From: Allium sativum
Lineage: Eukaryota; Streptophyta; Magnoliopsida; Asparagales; Amaryllidaceae
Assembly: GCA_030737875.1 (NCBI GenBank)
Contig: CM060922.1
Span: forward strand, 308,379,456 to 308,443,455
DNA length: 64,000 nt
Direction of reading: 5' to 3'
In this document: one piece after another, positions 1-12,013 of the stretch
How the letters are laid out: the number at the start of each line of letters is the position of its first letter
How positions within the stretch are numbered: position 1 is the first letter of the stretch
The notes under the pieces: model-generated
What the model was told of the DNA's origin: nothing
What the model saw: only the letters and a program-made list of their open reading frames with translations
Database searches by the model: none
Program-made: the position numbers and the translations under genes

Positions 1-1970
1 AGAACATAACTGAAGGCACCTTGTTCCTCGTCCAATAAAGGAGAAAAGCCCTTGCAAATCCGAAATTCCTTCAAATACATCCGGACCACTGTCGCTTAAC
101 TGATATAAAATCCATCTTCAAATGGAAGCTACCCATTTGAAACATTCAACAAACAGTCCTTTCGATGTGAAAGTTCCTGGTCTTTGTCATCATCTTCAAT
201 AGCATTCGATTTGCTTCAACTCGTTATTCTATTATGTAGAATGGTTTATTGAATCCAAGCAACGTCCCCAGTCTTTTCGAATAATAAGTGCAAGTTTAAA
301 ATGTGTGGAGAACATACGAGAATATAATAAGTTTTATTCTATTCTGGATTATTCTTTGATTTCAATTAAACCTTAACACAAAGGTTATTACCTAAATGAA
401 AATCTCATCCAACTCCACTTAATAGAAAACTGAGGAAGACCGCATTCCCACTTTATCGGTCTAGGGCAATTTCTACCTACGATAGAATGTGATAGCTCCT
501 TACCCTTAATCCGTATCTACTTTCATTTTGGCAATATCTAATTACCTTCATTAATCCCTTTTTTCCTTTATTTCATTCAAATCTTTATTTAAAGATTATT
601 TAAAACTCTAACTTAGTTTTAAATCTTCAAAATCATTCCTTTCTTTAAATAGGTCAAGAACAATGTTGCAAAAGACATTGGTCACAACAAAACCAAATCA
701 TACTTTCATTTGTATTGGAACCTTCACAGAAATCATATCAACTTACCATCGATATAAATTCCTTATCCAACCAATACTATAAATGGAATAACGGCAAGGC
801 CTTTTAAATTCCTTGAATATTACCTATCTTCATTTACAGATAATTATCTCAATTATCACTACATTGATTCCCATTAAATTCCAAATTTAATTTTTATTAA
901 TCATTCAAAAATGATTACTTAAGTTGTAGATGAAAACAATTGAGTTTAAAACCTTTAAATAAGTCTTTCCAGAAAATGTTGTAATAGCATCACAAAAAGC
1001 GCTACGAATAGGCTTATATTAGATAGATTAGTCAAAATGACTTTTATATTACCCATAACTTCATTTTTATCAATTGAAATCAATTTTAAACCACTTATTA
1101 TAATTTATCACTATTTTAAAATTTTAAAATTGTTCATTTCATAAAAATCCAATTTTAGGTTGCTAATTACAAATTCTGGTTTTTTCTAGAAATTTGATTT
1201 TGGCTTATTTCAAAATCTATTCCTTTTGCATTTGAAAACTATTTCCATTTTGAAACCCAACGTTTTTCGTTTCAAGAAAATCCGATGGTCGGATCTCCTA
1301 GTGCGTCAAATTAAAGTTAATGGTCGAAATTCGCGAACTTCCACTGCACGACTAGTCCTATTCAGACCAAACTTCAATTTATAATTAAAATTAAGTCGAA
1401 TTACTTTCAAAATAGTTTATTAATTATATAAAACATATATAATTACTTTTGGAGTTATATTTCCAGATTATTTTTCTTTAAAATCAAATATTCCATTATT
1501 TAATCATTATAATATTACTTCACTCATTAAATTAATATTATTTTCCAAAATTTGTAATTTGAAACCCAAATTTTTTGAAGTCCATTATGAAAATAAATAA
1601 GATAGTTTGGAAAATAAAATCTTATTAAAACATTTTCTGGATACCCAAACCAAACTTCGCTTTTTTTTTAAATTACTATTCATTTTGGATTCAAATTTAA
1701 AAACATGCCTCTATTACTTGAAAACTTGTTCAAATAAATTTTTTCTTTACGTAAACTGTTCGTAATTACTTAAAATATCTTTCCAAAATATTTCGGATTT
1801 AAAATTCAAACTTTTATTTTTCACTTAATATTTTATTTATAAAATATTCAATTAAATTCCAAATTGGAATTAAAACTCGATTAATCCCCATATCTTCCAC
1901 ATATGTGTATAATGCATCCATAATCACTATTAACATTTAAAATATGATTTATCATAATTAAATCGTCTAT

Positions 1971-2042
1971 ACACACATACGTATATGCATATATACACAT
2001 ATATATATATACACACACACATTGTGTATGTATATACACATA
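1971..2042. repeat. (TA)n(CA)n microsatellite in the LTR (copy 1)
   Basis: Alternating TA/CA tract. Copy 2 (50,062-50,137) is a few bases longer, so the array has changed since the duplication. Confidence 0.9.
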
Positions 2043-2165
2043 TCATGGCATAAATCATATGGTATAAGCTTCAGAAATTTAACACTTATAATTTGTCAAT
2101 CAACGGATTAACCGCAATTATCCAATCATCAATCAATCATAAGCATTCAATAACATCATACCTAT

Positions 2166-2680
2166 GTAGTTAAAGTATTTAGCGGCTGTATAGCGGTAGA
2201 TGTGCAAAAAGTTGTAGCAGGGATAAAGCAGGGGAATAGCAGGGATATAGCGAAGGTGAAAAAATGTTAATTAGATGTAAAACTATACAATTAAAATTAA
2301 TTAATTATCATTCTCGCAACATTTGTGTAGAAGAAACGAATATTAACTAATATTATGTAACAAAATAAAAGAATATCATGGTTATGCACACTAGACTCGA
2401 TGATTACTACAAATTACTATCTTATATAAGGCACTTATGACCTAAAATTAGCTCTTTACATTAACTTTTTTGATTTATTTTAAAAGAGAATTGGTCAAAT
2501 CATCCTTTGTATATTAATATTGCTAAAGCGGATGCTAAACAGTTTTGATTTAGCGGATGAAGCGGAAAATAACGGGGGTTTAAGCGGAGCTACCATTCAT
2601 CCCCGCTAAATTGAAATATCGTAGCGGCTGGAGAGCGCTACGGCTGTAGTTAGGATTTAGCGGGGTTTTAACTTGTAGCA
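2166..2680. mobile_element. hAT-like MITE rich in TAGCGG motifs (copy 1)
   Basis: Repeated TAGCGG/CCGCTA motifs are concentrated in a 515-bp block inside the LTR. The ends are imperfect inverted repeats (GTAGTTAAAGTATTTAGCGG on the left, with the complement of CCGCTAAATCC and a GTTAAA motif on the right). This style is common in plant non-autonomous hAT elements. No clear 8-bp target-site duplication was found, so borders are approximate. Confidence 0.45.
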
Positions 2681-4439
2681 TAATACAACATCCAATAACA
2701 AAATAGGGTGTAATTTACACAAGGGTTTATACCATATTCACATGTAGGTGACATTTTTAACACTTTTAACTAAATGTCCATGCTTTAAACACACAAAGGT
2801 GATGTTTTTAGCCTTTTACACTAAGTACTCATGTTTTAAACAAGTAAAGGTGACTTCTTTAACCTTATCAACCAAGTGTTCGCTAATTTAACACTTGTTT
2901 ACACCCAAACCAACTAAGTATCAAACCCATTCATCACATCAGCCCAAACACATACTCTAAACAAAATATACACTATATTAATCCTTAAATGTGTGATTTT
3001 TCTCACAAACTCAAATTAAAATCATATTTTTAGCACTTAAACGTTTTTAACCTCTACGTTACTACGCCATTTGCTTTCTATTAACCATTAACCACGTTAA
3101 ACATGCTAATTACACCATTGAACATTCATTAGTCAACCACAAACATCATTAGCAAGTTATTAACATCATTAGAAACATTAAGTAACTAATTTAAGTTAAC
3201 TATTCAAAGGTGAGTGTAGAGTATTCACCATCGCTATCCACTCCACCAATCTTTTGTGTAGGACCCTCTAACGTCACTATGACCTTGCTAACACCCAAGA
3301 AACCACTACTATGCTTGAATCTCCTTCCGAACTAAGCCACGAATAGCATACATATTTACATATATTTTTAACTAGTTTAAATAGAGGAAAGGTGAGATTT
3401 TTAGGGTTTTTGGGGGGAAAGCTAAGATTTTTTAGGTCCTTAGAGGGCTCGGCTACATGGGTGAGGCCCACGGCCATGGCTATAAAGGATGAGGGGTGAG
3501 GTGCAAGGTGGTGTGGGGCCTAGGGGAGGTGTGGTGGTAATAGGAGGAGTGTAGGAGCTTAGGGTAGTGGAATAATGGAAGAAATGAGCGATTTTTTAGG
3601 CTTTAAGAAAGATAAGAGGGGTGCTTGGCCACATAGGGCTCACGGTATAGTGGTGGTGATATATTAGCTAGGAGGTAGCCATCAAAGCTAACATGGAAGG
3701 AGGAAGAAGAAAACAAAAGAAAAATGAAAAAAAAGTGAAAACAAATGAGAAAGAGATGATCTCTCTCTTATCACATACCTTATAAGTACATAGAAAGTGG
3801 TGAAGCGGAAGATTTTGACATGTGTTAAGATAAGGACATGAGTTGTCTAAGGATGGAAGGTTAAGGGTGCTTAAGTGTTATAGCTTCCTTTATTAATTCT
3901 TTAATTCATTTAAGGCTTATCTAAGGAAGGCATCATTTCCCTTAAATTATTTTAAATACTATGAAACCATTAGTGTGTATTATTAGGTCCTTAAGGTTGT
4001 CATTTACCAATTTAAATAAATTTTAAATTTTTTCCAAATAGCCATTTACAAATATAAATCTCTATACGATTTAAATCTCCGACTGAAAACCAGTGAAATG
4101 AATTATTGGTATTTATCGATAAAATTTATAAACGAGTTCATTATCATATATATTTATTTTAAACCTTTTTAAGTCTATTTTATCAATAATTTCAAATTTT
4201 CAATATTGCCTAAAACTATTTAAATTCATCGAATTTCAATAAACGTTTCCTATGTGTTTTCAATTCATATGATCAAACCATAAGTCACTGCAACAAAAAC
4301 ACCATATTACAACTTTAATTTTACAATGGTGGTAAAAGCACCGTTGTTATAAATGTTTTTTACAACTGTCAATTCCCTAAAGTTGTAATAAACGTATTTT
4401 TAACAACTTTTCATTTTGTTAGTTGTAATAGATGCCTAT

Positions 4440-4812
4440 TACGAACTTCATGTTTATAATATCTATTAATATTTAATAATAATTAATAATAAATAATAAA
4501 CTTAGGAATCAATAATATTTATTAATTATTATTAAATAATTAATATTTAATAAGTAGTAATTTATTTTTAATAGTTAATGTATGTTAATTGCTTATTAAT
4601 CGATAATTAGCAACATACGTTATAAGCTTTTAATAATTATTAATCGATTATATCTAAGTAGAAATAAGTAAAAGTTAAATAATAACTATTATTAATATGA
4701 AATAATCCTGATTAATAATTAATTTAAAATATGAAATAATCCTAATTAATAATAAACAATTAATTAATAACTAGTTAGTAGCTAATAATAAATAATTAGT
4801 AATAAATAATAA
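4440..4812. repeat. Extremely AT-rich low-complexity tract (copy 1)
   Basis: Almost pure runs of TAATAATTAATAATAAAT type with internal direct repeats around GAAATAATCCT. It sits just inside the left subterminal repeats of the outer CACTA. No coding signal. The duplicate is at 52,528-52,900. Confidence 0.8.
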
Positions 4813-5081
4813 GCCTAGATTTAAGCGTTTGTTGGTTGTTTAGTGTAATAAATTGTCCTTTTGTTATTAGAAAACCAATTTAAAAGAGCAAAAAAGAGGA
4901 TGTGTCCTTCAAATACATTGGAATTTTCGTTTCCCCTACCACACGCCCGCTTTGAACATTCTACGAAAATTTCATTTCCCTCCACTAGCAGGCGCGCTTT
5001 TAACTGAGCAAGTTTATACTTTTTCACCATCATTCTTTTTACTCATTCAGCAAAATATATTTTCCCCAATTCGAATTTTAA

Positions 5082-5580
5082 TGGCCACCGAATCAGCTTC
5101 TTCCCAAACCTCCCCATTTAATCGCAATTCGTCCTCCCAATTTTTTTTTCCAATTCAAAATCCTCACAACCGTTCTTCCCTTTTCACCGCCAGCGACGTT
5201 CGCCATGGGGATTAGGATTTCCCCCTTTTCACCGTAGCCCCCTTTATTCCTCCTCTTTAGACTCCGATTCATCTCCTTTTCTTATCACCATCTCCTTAGC
5301 TTTCTCCACTGTCAACTAGGAAGGAGTTCGTGTCTTATCACCATCTGCCCCTTTCATTCAGATCTAAGTCTCCATCATTTGTGCTTTCCGCTTCACCTCT
5401 GGTCATCGCTTCTCGACCCAAATCGCGGTGGCCTCAACTGTCACTAGACCTATACTCGGTGACCTCTTCAATAGTCTGCTTCGTGACTGCTTCAGCCTCC
5501 CTTTCTCTGGTCTACTAACTAGCTGTTGCGAAGGCAGTTTATCTTTCGCGTCTAGTACAGCTCTGTTCTACTCCAGCTTG
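5082..5580 (+). pseudogene. Captured first-exon-like segment in the outer CACTA (copy 1)
   Basis: Higher GC than the surroundings, with a plausible start codon at 5,082 (ATGGCCACCG) opening a serine-rich frame of about 44 codons that stops at 5,215. A strong splice donor, CAGCTTG/GTGAGT, closes the segment at 5,580. Other short frames overlap it. This looks like the 5' part of a host gene carried inside the transposon and possibly transcribed into the downstream captured exons. I do not recognise the protein. The duplicate is at 53,170-53,668. Confidence 0.45.
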
Positions 5581-6406
5581 GTGAGTTTTCCTGTTGTGTT
5601 TCATTTGTCTTGTCTTGCTATGTTGTAGTTGCGTAGTTGATTTTTATTGGTATTTGGTTCGATTTTGCGTTGTCTATAGGCAGTTGGGTGACTTGTTTGA
5701 AGGGGTAGCTGTGGGGTTGTTGATCTGGTATGTTGTGTTGTTGAGTTGATAGACTTAAAGATTGCATCTGTTCTCATTTACCACTTACATGCACCACTTT
5801 ATTCAACTGAAAGTATCAACCAAATCATAGGTTGTGTCCTTCTCTAATGTTTGTTATCTCCATGTGTTTGTTTGACATATGGTGTTGGATTAGTTCACAT
5901 CCTAACTTTGTATTCACTGCTTGGATCTCCTGAAATATTATGCATATGCAAAACCAGCCTCATACTATGATTTATTTTTGTGTTATGAATTTGTTGACAT
6001 ACTTTGATTATATCGATGGGACGTTGGATTTTTGCATCAAAAATAATAAAATTAGTAACTACTGTCGGTCACAGTTATAATTTGTGAAAAATTTCAATGT
6101 TTGCTAACCTGAATTCCATAGTTAATCTATGTACGTTTGTATGCACACTGCTACTCTGATTTATATATGCTTTTTAATGTGCAAACTTCAAGATTGTCAC
6201 AGGTTCAACCCAATTTATTAGACTCATTACAGCGTACTTGCATACAACAAAAAGGGTTCATAACCCCATGTAGTAAGGTATATTCCAACTATTTTGGTGG
6301 CAGTTAGCTTAATGAAGTTGTAATTATAACTAGTTTTTGTTTATTTGATTGTCTATGGGTATATATATTAAGTATATATCCGTAAATGTTAAAATTCAAC
6401 TTGTAG

Positions 6407-6546
6407 TACTGGCACTTCATCATCAACGATTGCTAAGTTAAGTAAAACTACTGGAGTGACCTCTTTAAAAGCCCAGGAAGGCGAAAAGAAGGAAACTCCT
6501 CAAGAACGTCTTAAGAGAATTATGAGCAAACAATTGAACAAGGAAA
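6407..6546 (+). pseudogene. Captured exon of a CLASRP/SWAP-type SR-rich splicing protein, exon A (copy 1)
   Basis: Between an acceptor (TTGTAG/TACTGG) and a donor (GGAAA/GTATGA) lies an open frame. It contains TPQERLKRIMSKQLNK, which I recognise from the conserved region of CLK4-associating serine/arginine-rich proteins (SWAP-family splicing regulators). Splicing to exon B at 6,632 keeps the frame and yields the expected NKEIKKDT join. The identification is from memory of the family, not from a search. It is a fragment carried by the CACTA element, not a complete gene. Confidence 0.7.
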
Positions 6547-6631
6547 GTATGATGTAAATTCATCTTTTAAGAGGTTGGATTAATAGCTAAAATTGTTACT
6601 TCATCTTGTATTTGCTTCATTTCGAAAACAG

Positions 6632-6760
6632 TTAAGAAAGATACAACTGCTGGAATGGCCAAAAAGAGAGAACAGGAGAGGCAAAGGCAAGAAAAGCTCG
6701 CTGGACAAGGAGGTTAAGGCGTTATAGCCGCAGCCCCAGCACAAGTCACTCTCCACCAAG
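6632..6760 (+). pseudogene. Captured exon of a CLASRP/SWAP-type SR-rich splicing protein, exon B, frameshifted (copy 1)
   Basis: Continues exon A with KKDTTAGMAKKREQERQRQE, the hallmark basic/glutamine stretch of CLASRP. The original frame then meets a stop at about 6,714. A different frame reads an RS-like tail (RRLRRYSRSPSTSHSPPR), so a small indel broke the gene. A donor follows at 6,761. Copy 2 (54,720-54,848) keeps DTAAEM where copy 1 has DTTAGM, but has W for R in QERQRQ. Confidence 0.7.
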
Positions 6761-7473
6761 GTATTGTTGTACTCATGCATATTGTTTTTTGTTCTTATAT
6801 TGTAATACCAAGGAACCGTGTTTTTCAAATATGTATATTTCATGGCACTGCAAATTCAGAGACCATTTCCCCTTTTTAGTATACTGTAATGTTATTTAAT
6901 TGATAAATAAAAAAAGATATCAACGTTAATTTTATAGTAGCAACAATTTACACTTATGTTAATCAAACTTATGTAGATTTTCTAATGATGTTGTTTGTTG
7001 CTTGACTTTTAGGTTGGCATTTATTCTAGAATTTGGATATTTAAACGTTTCTCAGGTTTTGTAGATTACAGAGACAATTCCTGATGTGAATAGAAGATAG
7101 GCTAATTACATTTTAGAAGCAAATGGGCTTTGTAGATTTCATAGGCAAATAAGCTTTGTAATCGGGTTCAAGGCTTTCAGAGGCAAATGAGGAGGACAAT
7201 TGTAATTTTATATATTTTTATGTGGTACATGATGTAATTTGTATTTTGGATATAAAGTTGTGATTTTTGTCAATGAATGGGTCATAATGCCTTTAAATTT
7301 ACATCTATTTCTTATGTTATTTATCTATTTATTGTTACACATATAAAATACATATAGATTCTTATGGAGTATTGCAACATTTAGTGTATTGTTCATTTTA
7401 GTTGCAAAAGGTCTTTTTTTTTAAATCACTACACCAAAACAGGTGATTCCCAACGAGTATAACCGTCGCAAAT

Positions 7474-7702
7474 AATTTCAGCAACGCTTATTAGTGTTGC
7501 TATGGGGGGGTGGCAATTTAGTACCAACGCTTATAAGCGTTAGTAGATTTTTTGTCCCAACGCTTATAAGCGTTGGTAGATTTTCTCTTCCAACGCTTAT
7601 AAGCGTTGGTATATTTTCAGTCGCAACGCTTATAAGCGTTGGTTGATTTTCTTTAGCAACGCTTATAAGCGTTGGTAGATTTTCTTTACCAACGCTTATA
7701 CA
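7474..7702. repeat. Subterminal palindrome array of the inner CACTA (copy 1)
   Basis: About six units of roughly 30 bp built on the perfect 16-bp palindrome AACGCTTATAAGCGTT, separated by GGTAGATTTTCT-like spacers. Such arrays near CACTA ends are the usual transposase-binding sites. Related arrays occur at 17,930-18,060 and 44,560-44,690. The duplicate is at 55,582-55,810. Confidence 0.85.
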
Positions 7703-8029
7703 TGTTGCAATATATATTAAGAATAATAGAAATATGTATTAGCAACTTGCATATTCTAACATTGATAGTCAATTAATAACCAACATGATGATAATATAAG
7801 CGATATTTAATATGAATCAAAAACCAATATTAAACTCAATGCATACTAATAGATAACATTCATAATCACATAACGACATAGAATATCAGTTAACAATAAA
7901 CAAGAACAGTACATAATTAAGATGTCAAATTCAATACATAATTAGTTTGCTAAATTCAATACATACATAAGATTCTACAAATACCGAATACGAAACTCTG
8001 GCCATATAACGAAGCCTCCATCTGAAAAT

Positions 8030-8173
8030 TCACATAACTTGTACATTCCAATATAAATTTGTCTTCATGTCGGAACCAAAAACTTCTGCAATTGGATCAT
8101 TATCAAGATCATCCACTGCGCCATTAGAACTACCATCCAATTTTCTCTTTTCTTCCGCTGCCTCTATAAGTGC
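8030..8173 (-). pseudogene. Possible C-terminal exon of a CACTA-encoded protein (copy 1)
   Basis: On the minus strand a splice acceptor (AATGCAG/GCACTT) opens a 47-codon frame that ends at a stop at 8,030. It reads EEKRKLDGSSNG, an acidic stretch, then DPIAEVFGSD. The DPI...VFG pattern weakly recalls the C-terminal part of plant En/Spm transposase-24 proteins, which would fit the transposon. The sequence downstream of the stop resembles the sequence next to the CACTA end at 44,776, suggesting a shared 3' UTR. The duplicate is at 56,138-56,281. Confidence 0.4.
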
Positions 8174-8300
8174 CTGCATTCATTGAATATCACATTAAAT
8201 TGAAAATTTCAGTTTCTTGTTAAAAACAGAAAAATAGGAGTTTATGTCTCGCACAAAATAATATAAACTTGCAGGCTCGGAGTGATCAATAATACCGAAC

Positions 8301-8578
8301 GGCTCAGTTTTGCTGAGCCACAATCTCAGAAAAACTGAGCCTTACGGCTCAGAAAAAATGAGCCATAAGGCTCAATTTTGCTGAGCCTTATGACTCAGAA
8401 AATCTGAGCCATAGGCTCAGTTTTAATGAGCCATAAGGCTCAGTTTTAATGAGCCTTATGACTCAGAAAAACTGAGCCATAGGCTCAGTTTTAATGAGCC
8501 ATAAGGCTCAGTTTTGCTGAGCCTGTGGCTCAGCAAAGCTGAGCCTTATGACTCAGAAAAACTGAGCCATAGGATCAG
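8301..8578. repeat. Hairpin minisatellite of GGCTCAG/CTGAGCC units (copy 1)
   Basis: About a dozen imperfect units of roughly 24 bp, many of them self-complementary such as GGCTCAGTTTTGCTGAGCC (7-bp stem, 5-base loop). Between them recur TTATGACTCAG motifs, which contain the bZIP-type core TGACTCA. It lies within the inner CACTA. No coding frame spans it. Confidence 0.9.
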
Positions 8579-11100
8579 TTTCCTTATGTGTCGTTTATCA
8601 TTTCTAGTAAAACCATTTTAAGCTAAACCATCCATTAAAATATACTTTTATCATCTATAGGAACACAATATATATAAACACCTTCAGTTAATCATAATTG
8701 CATTCAGTAATTTGATATTACAGTCAAACTAGCAAACATATGTTACCATTTCAATCGAACGAAGACCAGAATCGTTTTGTAATACGAAAGTAGGCAACGT
8801 AATGAACAAGATCCAACTCCATCCATTTGCATTTTACCGGCACAAATTTATAATGAATTCGAATTCGTAAACCCGTCAACTCATTTCGCCATTCTGACGG
8901 TAACACTACTTTACACTATAATCAAATGTCAGTATACGATGACACTAGGAGTTAAACATTTTATATCAAAGATTTGTGGAGAAAGAAGCTACGTATATGT
9001 ATACCTACAAAACCATTGTATGATTTTGTTAATCTATGTGTTTCAATGTTTTTACCTTTTAAACTAAAACTGCATACTTATTGTGTATGACTGTGATATG
9101 CTCATAGCTAGATTTCTAGCCTGACTTGAGCTTTGATGTGCGTATGACAATGCCTCGTGTATGACTTAAAGATTGGATCCTAACACCTTATTTACTCATT
9201 TCAAGAACTCATGTACATTACTCTACGTTAAAACGTGATGCTTACTATTTGTAATTGATTCAGGTATCCTAGTATATCTGTGTTGACCCAAAGTAATGTA
9301 TACGAGAGATCGCTTCTTCCATGCCCTATAATCTGAGCTACCAGACGGCATACTACCTCTAATTGTTTGATCAGCGAAGACGAGGGTTTACATTACACTA
9401 TGAGTGGAAACTATATGTGATGATACACGTTTTCTTTAGAGTACGATATATGTTCGCTTCAACAATCTTTAAAATGGTAGCGGTAGTTTTATGTTATGTT
9501 TTTTTTATGTAGCTTTCTGAGCGTGCCATGTCTTGTTACTCCCTTGTTTATTTATGTTATAGCCGCTGTTCATTTGTTGTTGATCTTTGGGATGTAATCA
9601 CGTCCATGAGAACTGTTGCATGGTAAATGATTTTATATAAATGAACAACCTTTAATATTATGTCCAAACTCAATAGTTTTTCTTCATCAGACTTTAAGAG
9701 TATCATTGACTGAGGCTACTAAACTTTATTGTCTAATTAATTTGTCATCAGCTGCTCCCTTGCATTTTTATTACCAATTACATTCGCAGCAAAGTACAAA
9801 CTAGAGTGTTTTAACATTAAAATGGAAAGAAAAATGGGTAATCAGCAAAAAGAGATCATTATAAACAACACCATAGACCAAATTCTACTGATCTACAGTG
9901 CTGCCCAACTAAAGTATAAACCAAATATTCAATTATCTGAATAAAATTATATTTTAATACAATTTAGGCACTGGAATGAATACTGAATCATTCTTTGTAG
10001 CCAATATTTTGGTATTAGACAACTTGTTTTTATTCAGTCAGAGAAGATGCTAAAACGTGCACCGAAATAATACGGTCACTGATAAATTGTCATATGAAAA
10101 AAAAAATCAAACAAAAAGAGAACAGAAAATGTACCGTAATTCATCATAGAAATGATAAAACAACCCCATTTTTTTCTTTTTCATTAAAATCTCGAAATTC
10201 TCTATTTGTTTCCATCTATTTATTTTTTTTAGTTTCGAATAAGGTATTAAGGGTACAACTCACATGGGAAAACATGCTCAAAACAGAGCACCAAGATCTA
10301 AATTTACAAAGTGAACATAGTATTGAGTTTTCAAAACAAGGGCCACATATTTGGGATTTATGCTGTATAACATATTTGCAAGTGAAGGAAGTCAACTACA
10401 ATTAGGACAAAAATGAATTATTAAACAAATAGGAAGACAACAACAGCCTGTATAGATGCTCCGGATAGCAAAAATTATGAGCATTCTACACAAGGCATAA
10501 CTGCTCAAGAAACAATAAAGGATTAAGTGGGAGTTGTACTCTTCTAGTTCACCAATCGAAATTTCCCACTGTCTAAAAAAATAAGATCATGAATGCTAGA
10601 GTTGATAAGAAAAACAGCAAGTCAAATAAATAAGTAAAATGAAAGGCCCCTTGTGTAGTTGCTTGCCTCATTTCAAAGCATAAAGGGCGTACAGGCAACA
10701 TGCACTACCTCTAAAACATGCATGGCATGTACATACTCAAAGGACATGGGTTGCGCATCCAACTAAGAATTGTCTGAAACCATTGCATTTAAATCAAGAA
10801 CAAAAATTTATGCAAAACAAAAGATGGTATCCATAAGGTTGCCTTTTTAAAGAAGTCCATAACATGCTACTTTAAATGTTCTTTCAGTTCATCAGTTTGA
10901 AATCGAAGGAAAGTAACATGAGTCAAGGCAACCAACATGCAATAATCAATCAAAGTCAATTAAACATGACAAAAGTATAATAGCAAACAACTCCAACAAC
11001 CATATTTAATGCAATGGCCAAGAAACACAAAACAGTAAAAAAAATACTACCCAAGCATCAAGATCTTGCCTAAAATGAAGTAGTAAAGTAGCCCTCATAC

Positions 11101-11460
11101 CTGACTGATTCCAAAGATTTCCGGCAAACAAGGACTAGACTGAATTCAATGCACAAAGGAAAATTGACAAGCAGCCATAAACTCCGGTGACACCGAAACA
11201 GCGATTGCGGCGCAGCAGCACCCCAAACGAGACTAGAAAGATATCACCGAAAAAGGGGAGTCATTTCCAGCGCTAACTTAAAGCCGACGCAGTGGGGGCA
11301 CCTCATGGCTACGTCGATGTCTGATTGAACTCAAGATGAGCTGTGCAATTACAAAGTTGTGCCAGTGGATTTGGGTAGCGACGAGATAAGGAGGCGGTCG
11401 ACTGAGGGATATCGGCTCCGGTTAGCGGCGGAAGCTCTGGTTGGGATCGGCGGAAACTGT
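11101..11460 (-). pseudogene. Captured 5'-UTR-like exon in the inner CACTA (copy 1)
   Basis: A GC-rich block in an AT-rich setting. On the minus strand it ends with a strong donor, GAATCAGTCAG/GTATGAG, at 11,101. It contains several short frames but no long one, so it resembles a 5' untranslated first exon plus promoter-proximal DNA of a host gene. The source gene is not recognised. The duplicate is at 59,231-59,589 and lacks one base (GTAGC-ACGAG). Confidence 0.4.
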
Positions 11461-11879
11461 GTCAACCATGTAAAATATGAACAACCATACTACCTAACAT
11501 CAAAAAACACTATTAAGAGATCGGCAAACCAATAAATGAGAGAACGAGGTCATTGACAAAATAACAGTCCTTTATTCGGAAGCCGAACTGTTCTGGCAGA
11601 ACTTTGGTGAACTACCAAAACAAGTTTCCTTCGTGAATCCGAACAAAGACATTTTCGTCTATTTGAATTTTATTGTGTGTTATGTTATGTTTGAATTTGA
11701 TGATTACAGTCAAACTAGCCAACATAGGGAATTATACTTCATGTAGGAAATTACATTTCAATCATATATATCAATAATAATTATAACAGCATACTAAACC
11801 TGGTAAGATGATGAGTTAATTCTCAGAATGCAGACCCTACACAGTCAAGATAATAAAAGATAAGTAGAAAATTGTTTAC

Positions 11880-12013
11880 CGAGGGAACGTTTGTCTCTAT
11901 CATTAAAGTAAACAGCACAATGGATGCACCTTTCTTGCTTGTACAACCCACCACCGGCAGTACTTTCCCTCTGACTGTTCCATTTCCCAAGCCAGGTATA
12001 TGTGGCTTCTTAT
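11880..12013 (-). pseudogene. Captured internal exon, unrecognised (copy 1)
   Basis: Minus-strand segment between an acceptor (GGTATGTAG/ATAAG) and a donor (CCCTCG/GTAAAC). The open frame reads KKPHIPGLGNGTVRGKVLPV and onwards for 44 residues in total. The sequence looks protein-like (glycine-rich, balanced composition), unlike the surrounding frames. I cannot name the family. Copy 2 (60,009-60,142) differs by P to Q and V to I. Confidence 0.4.

Noticed and set aside
3277..3477. Minus-strand frame conserved in both copies (also 51,368-51,568)
   Set aside because: It lies in the LTR interior and has no domain. Identity between copies reflects the duplication, not selection.
8301..8578. Short palindromic units considered as a CRISPR array
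   Set aside because: Units are contiguous and degenerate without unique spacers, no cas genes, and the context is a plant transposon.
10094..10405. 103-codon plus-strand frame, also present at 58,224-58,535
   Set aside because: Lysine/asparagine-rich start in an A-rich tract, no recognisable domain. Its conservation between copies is explained by the recent duplication.
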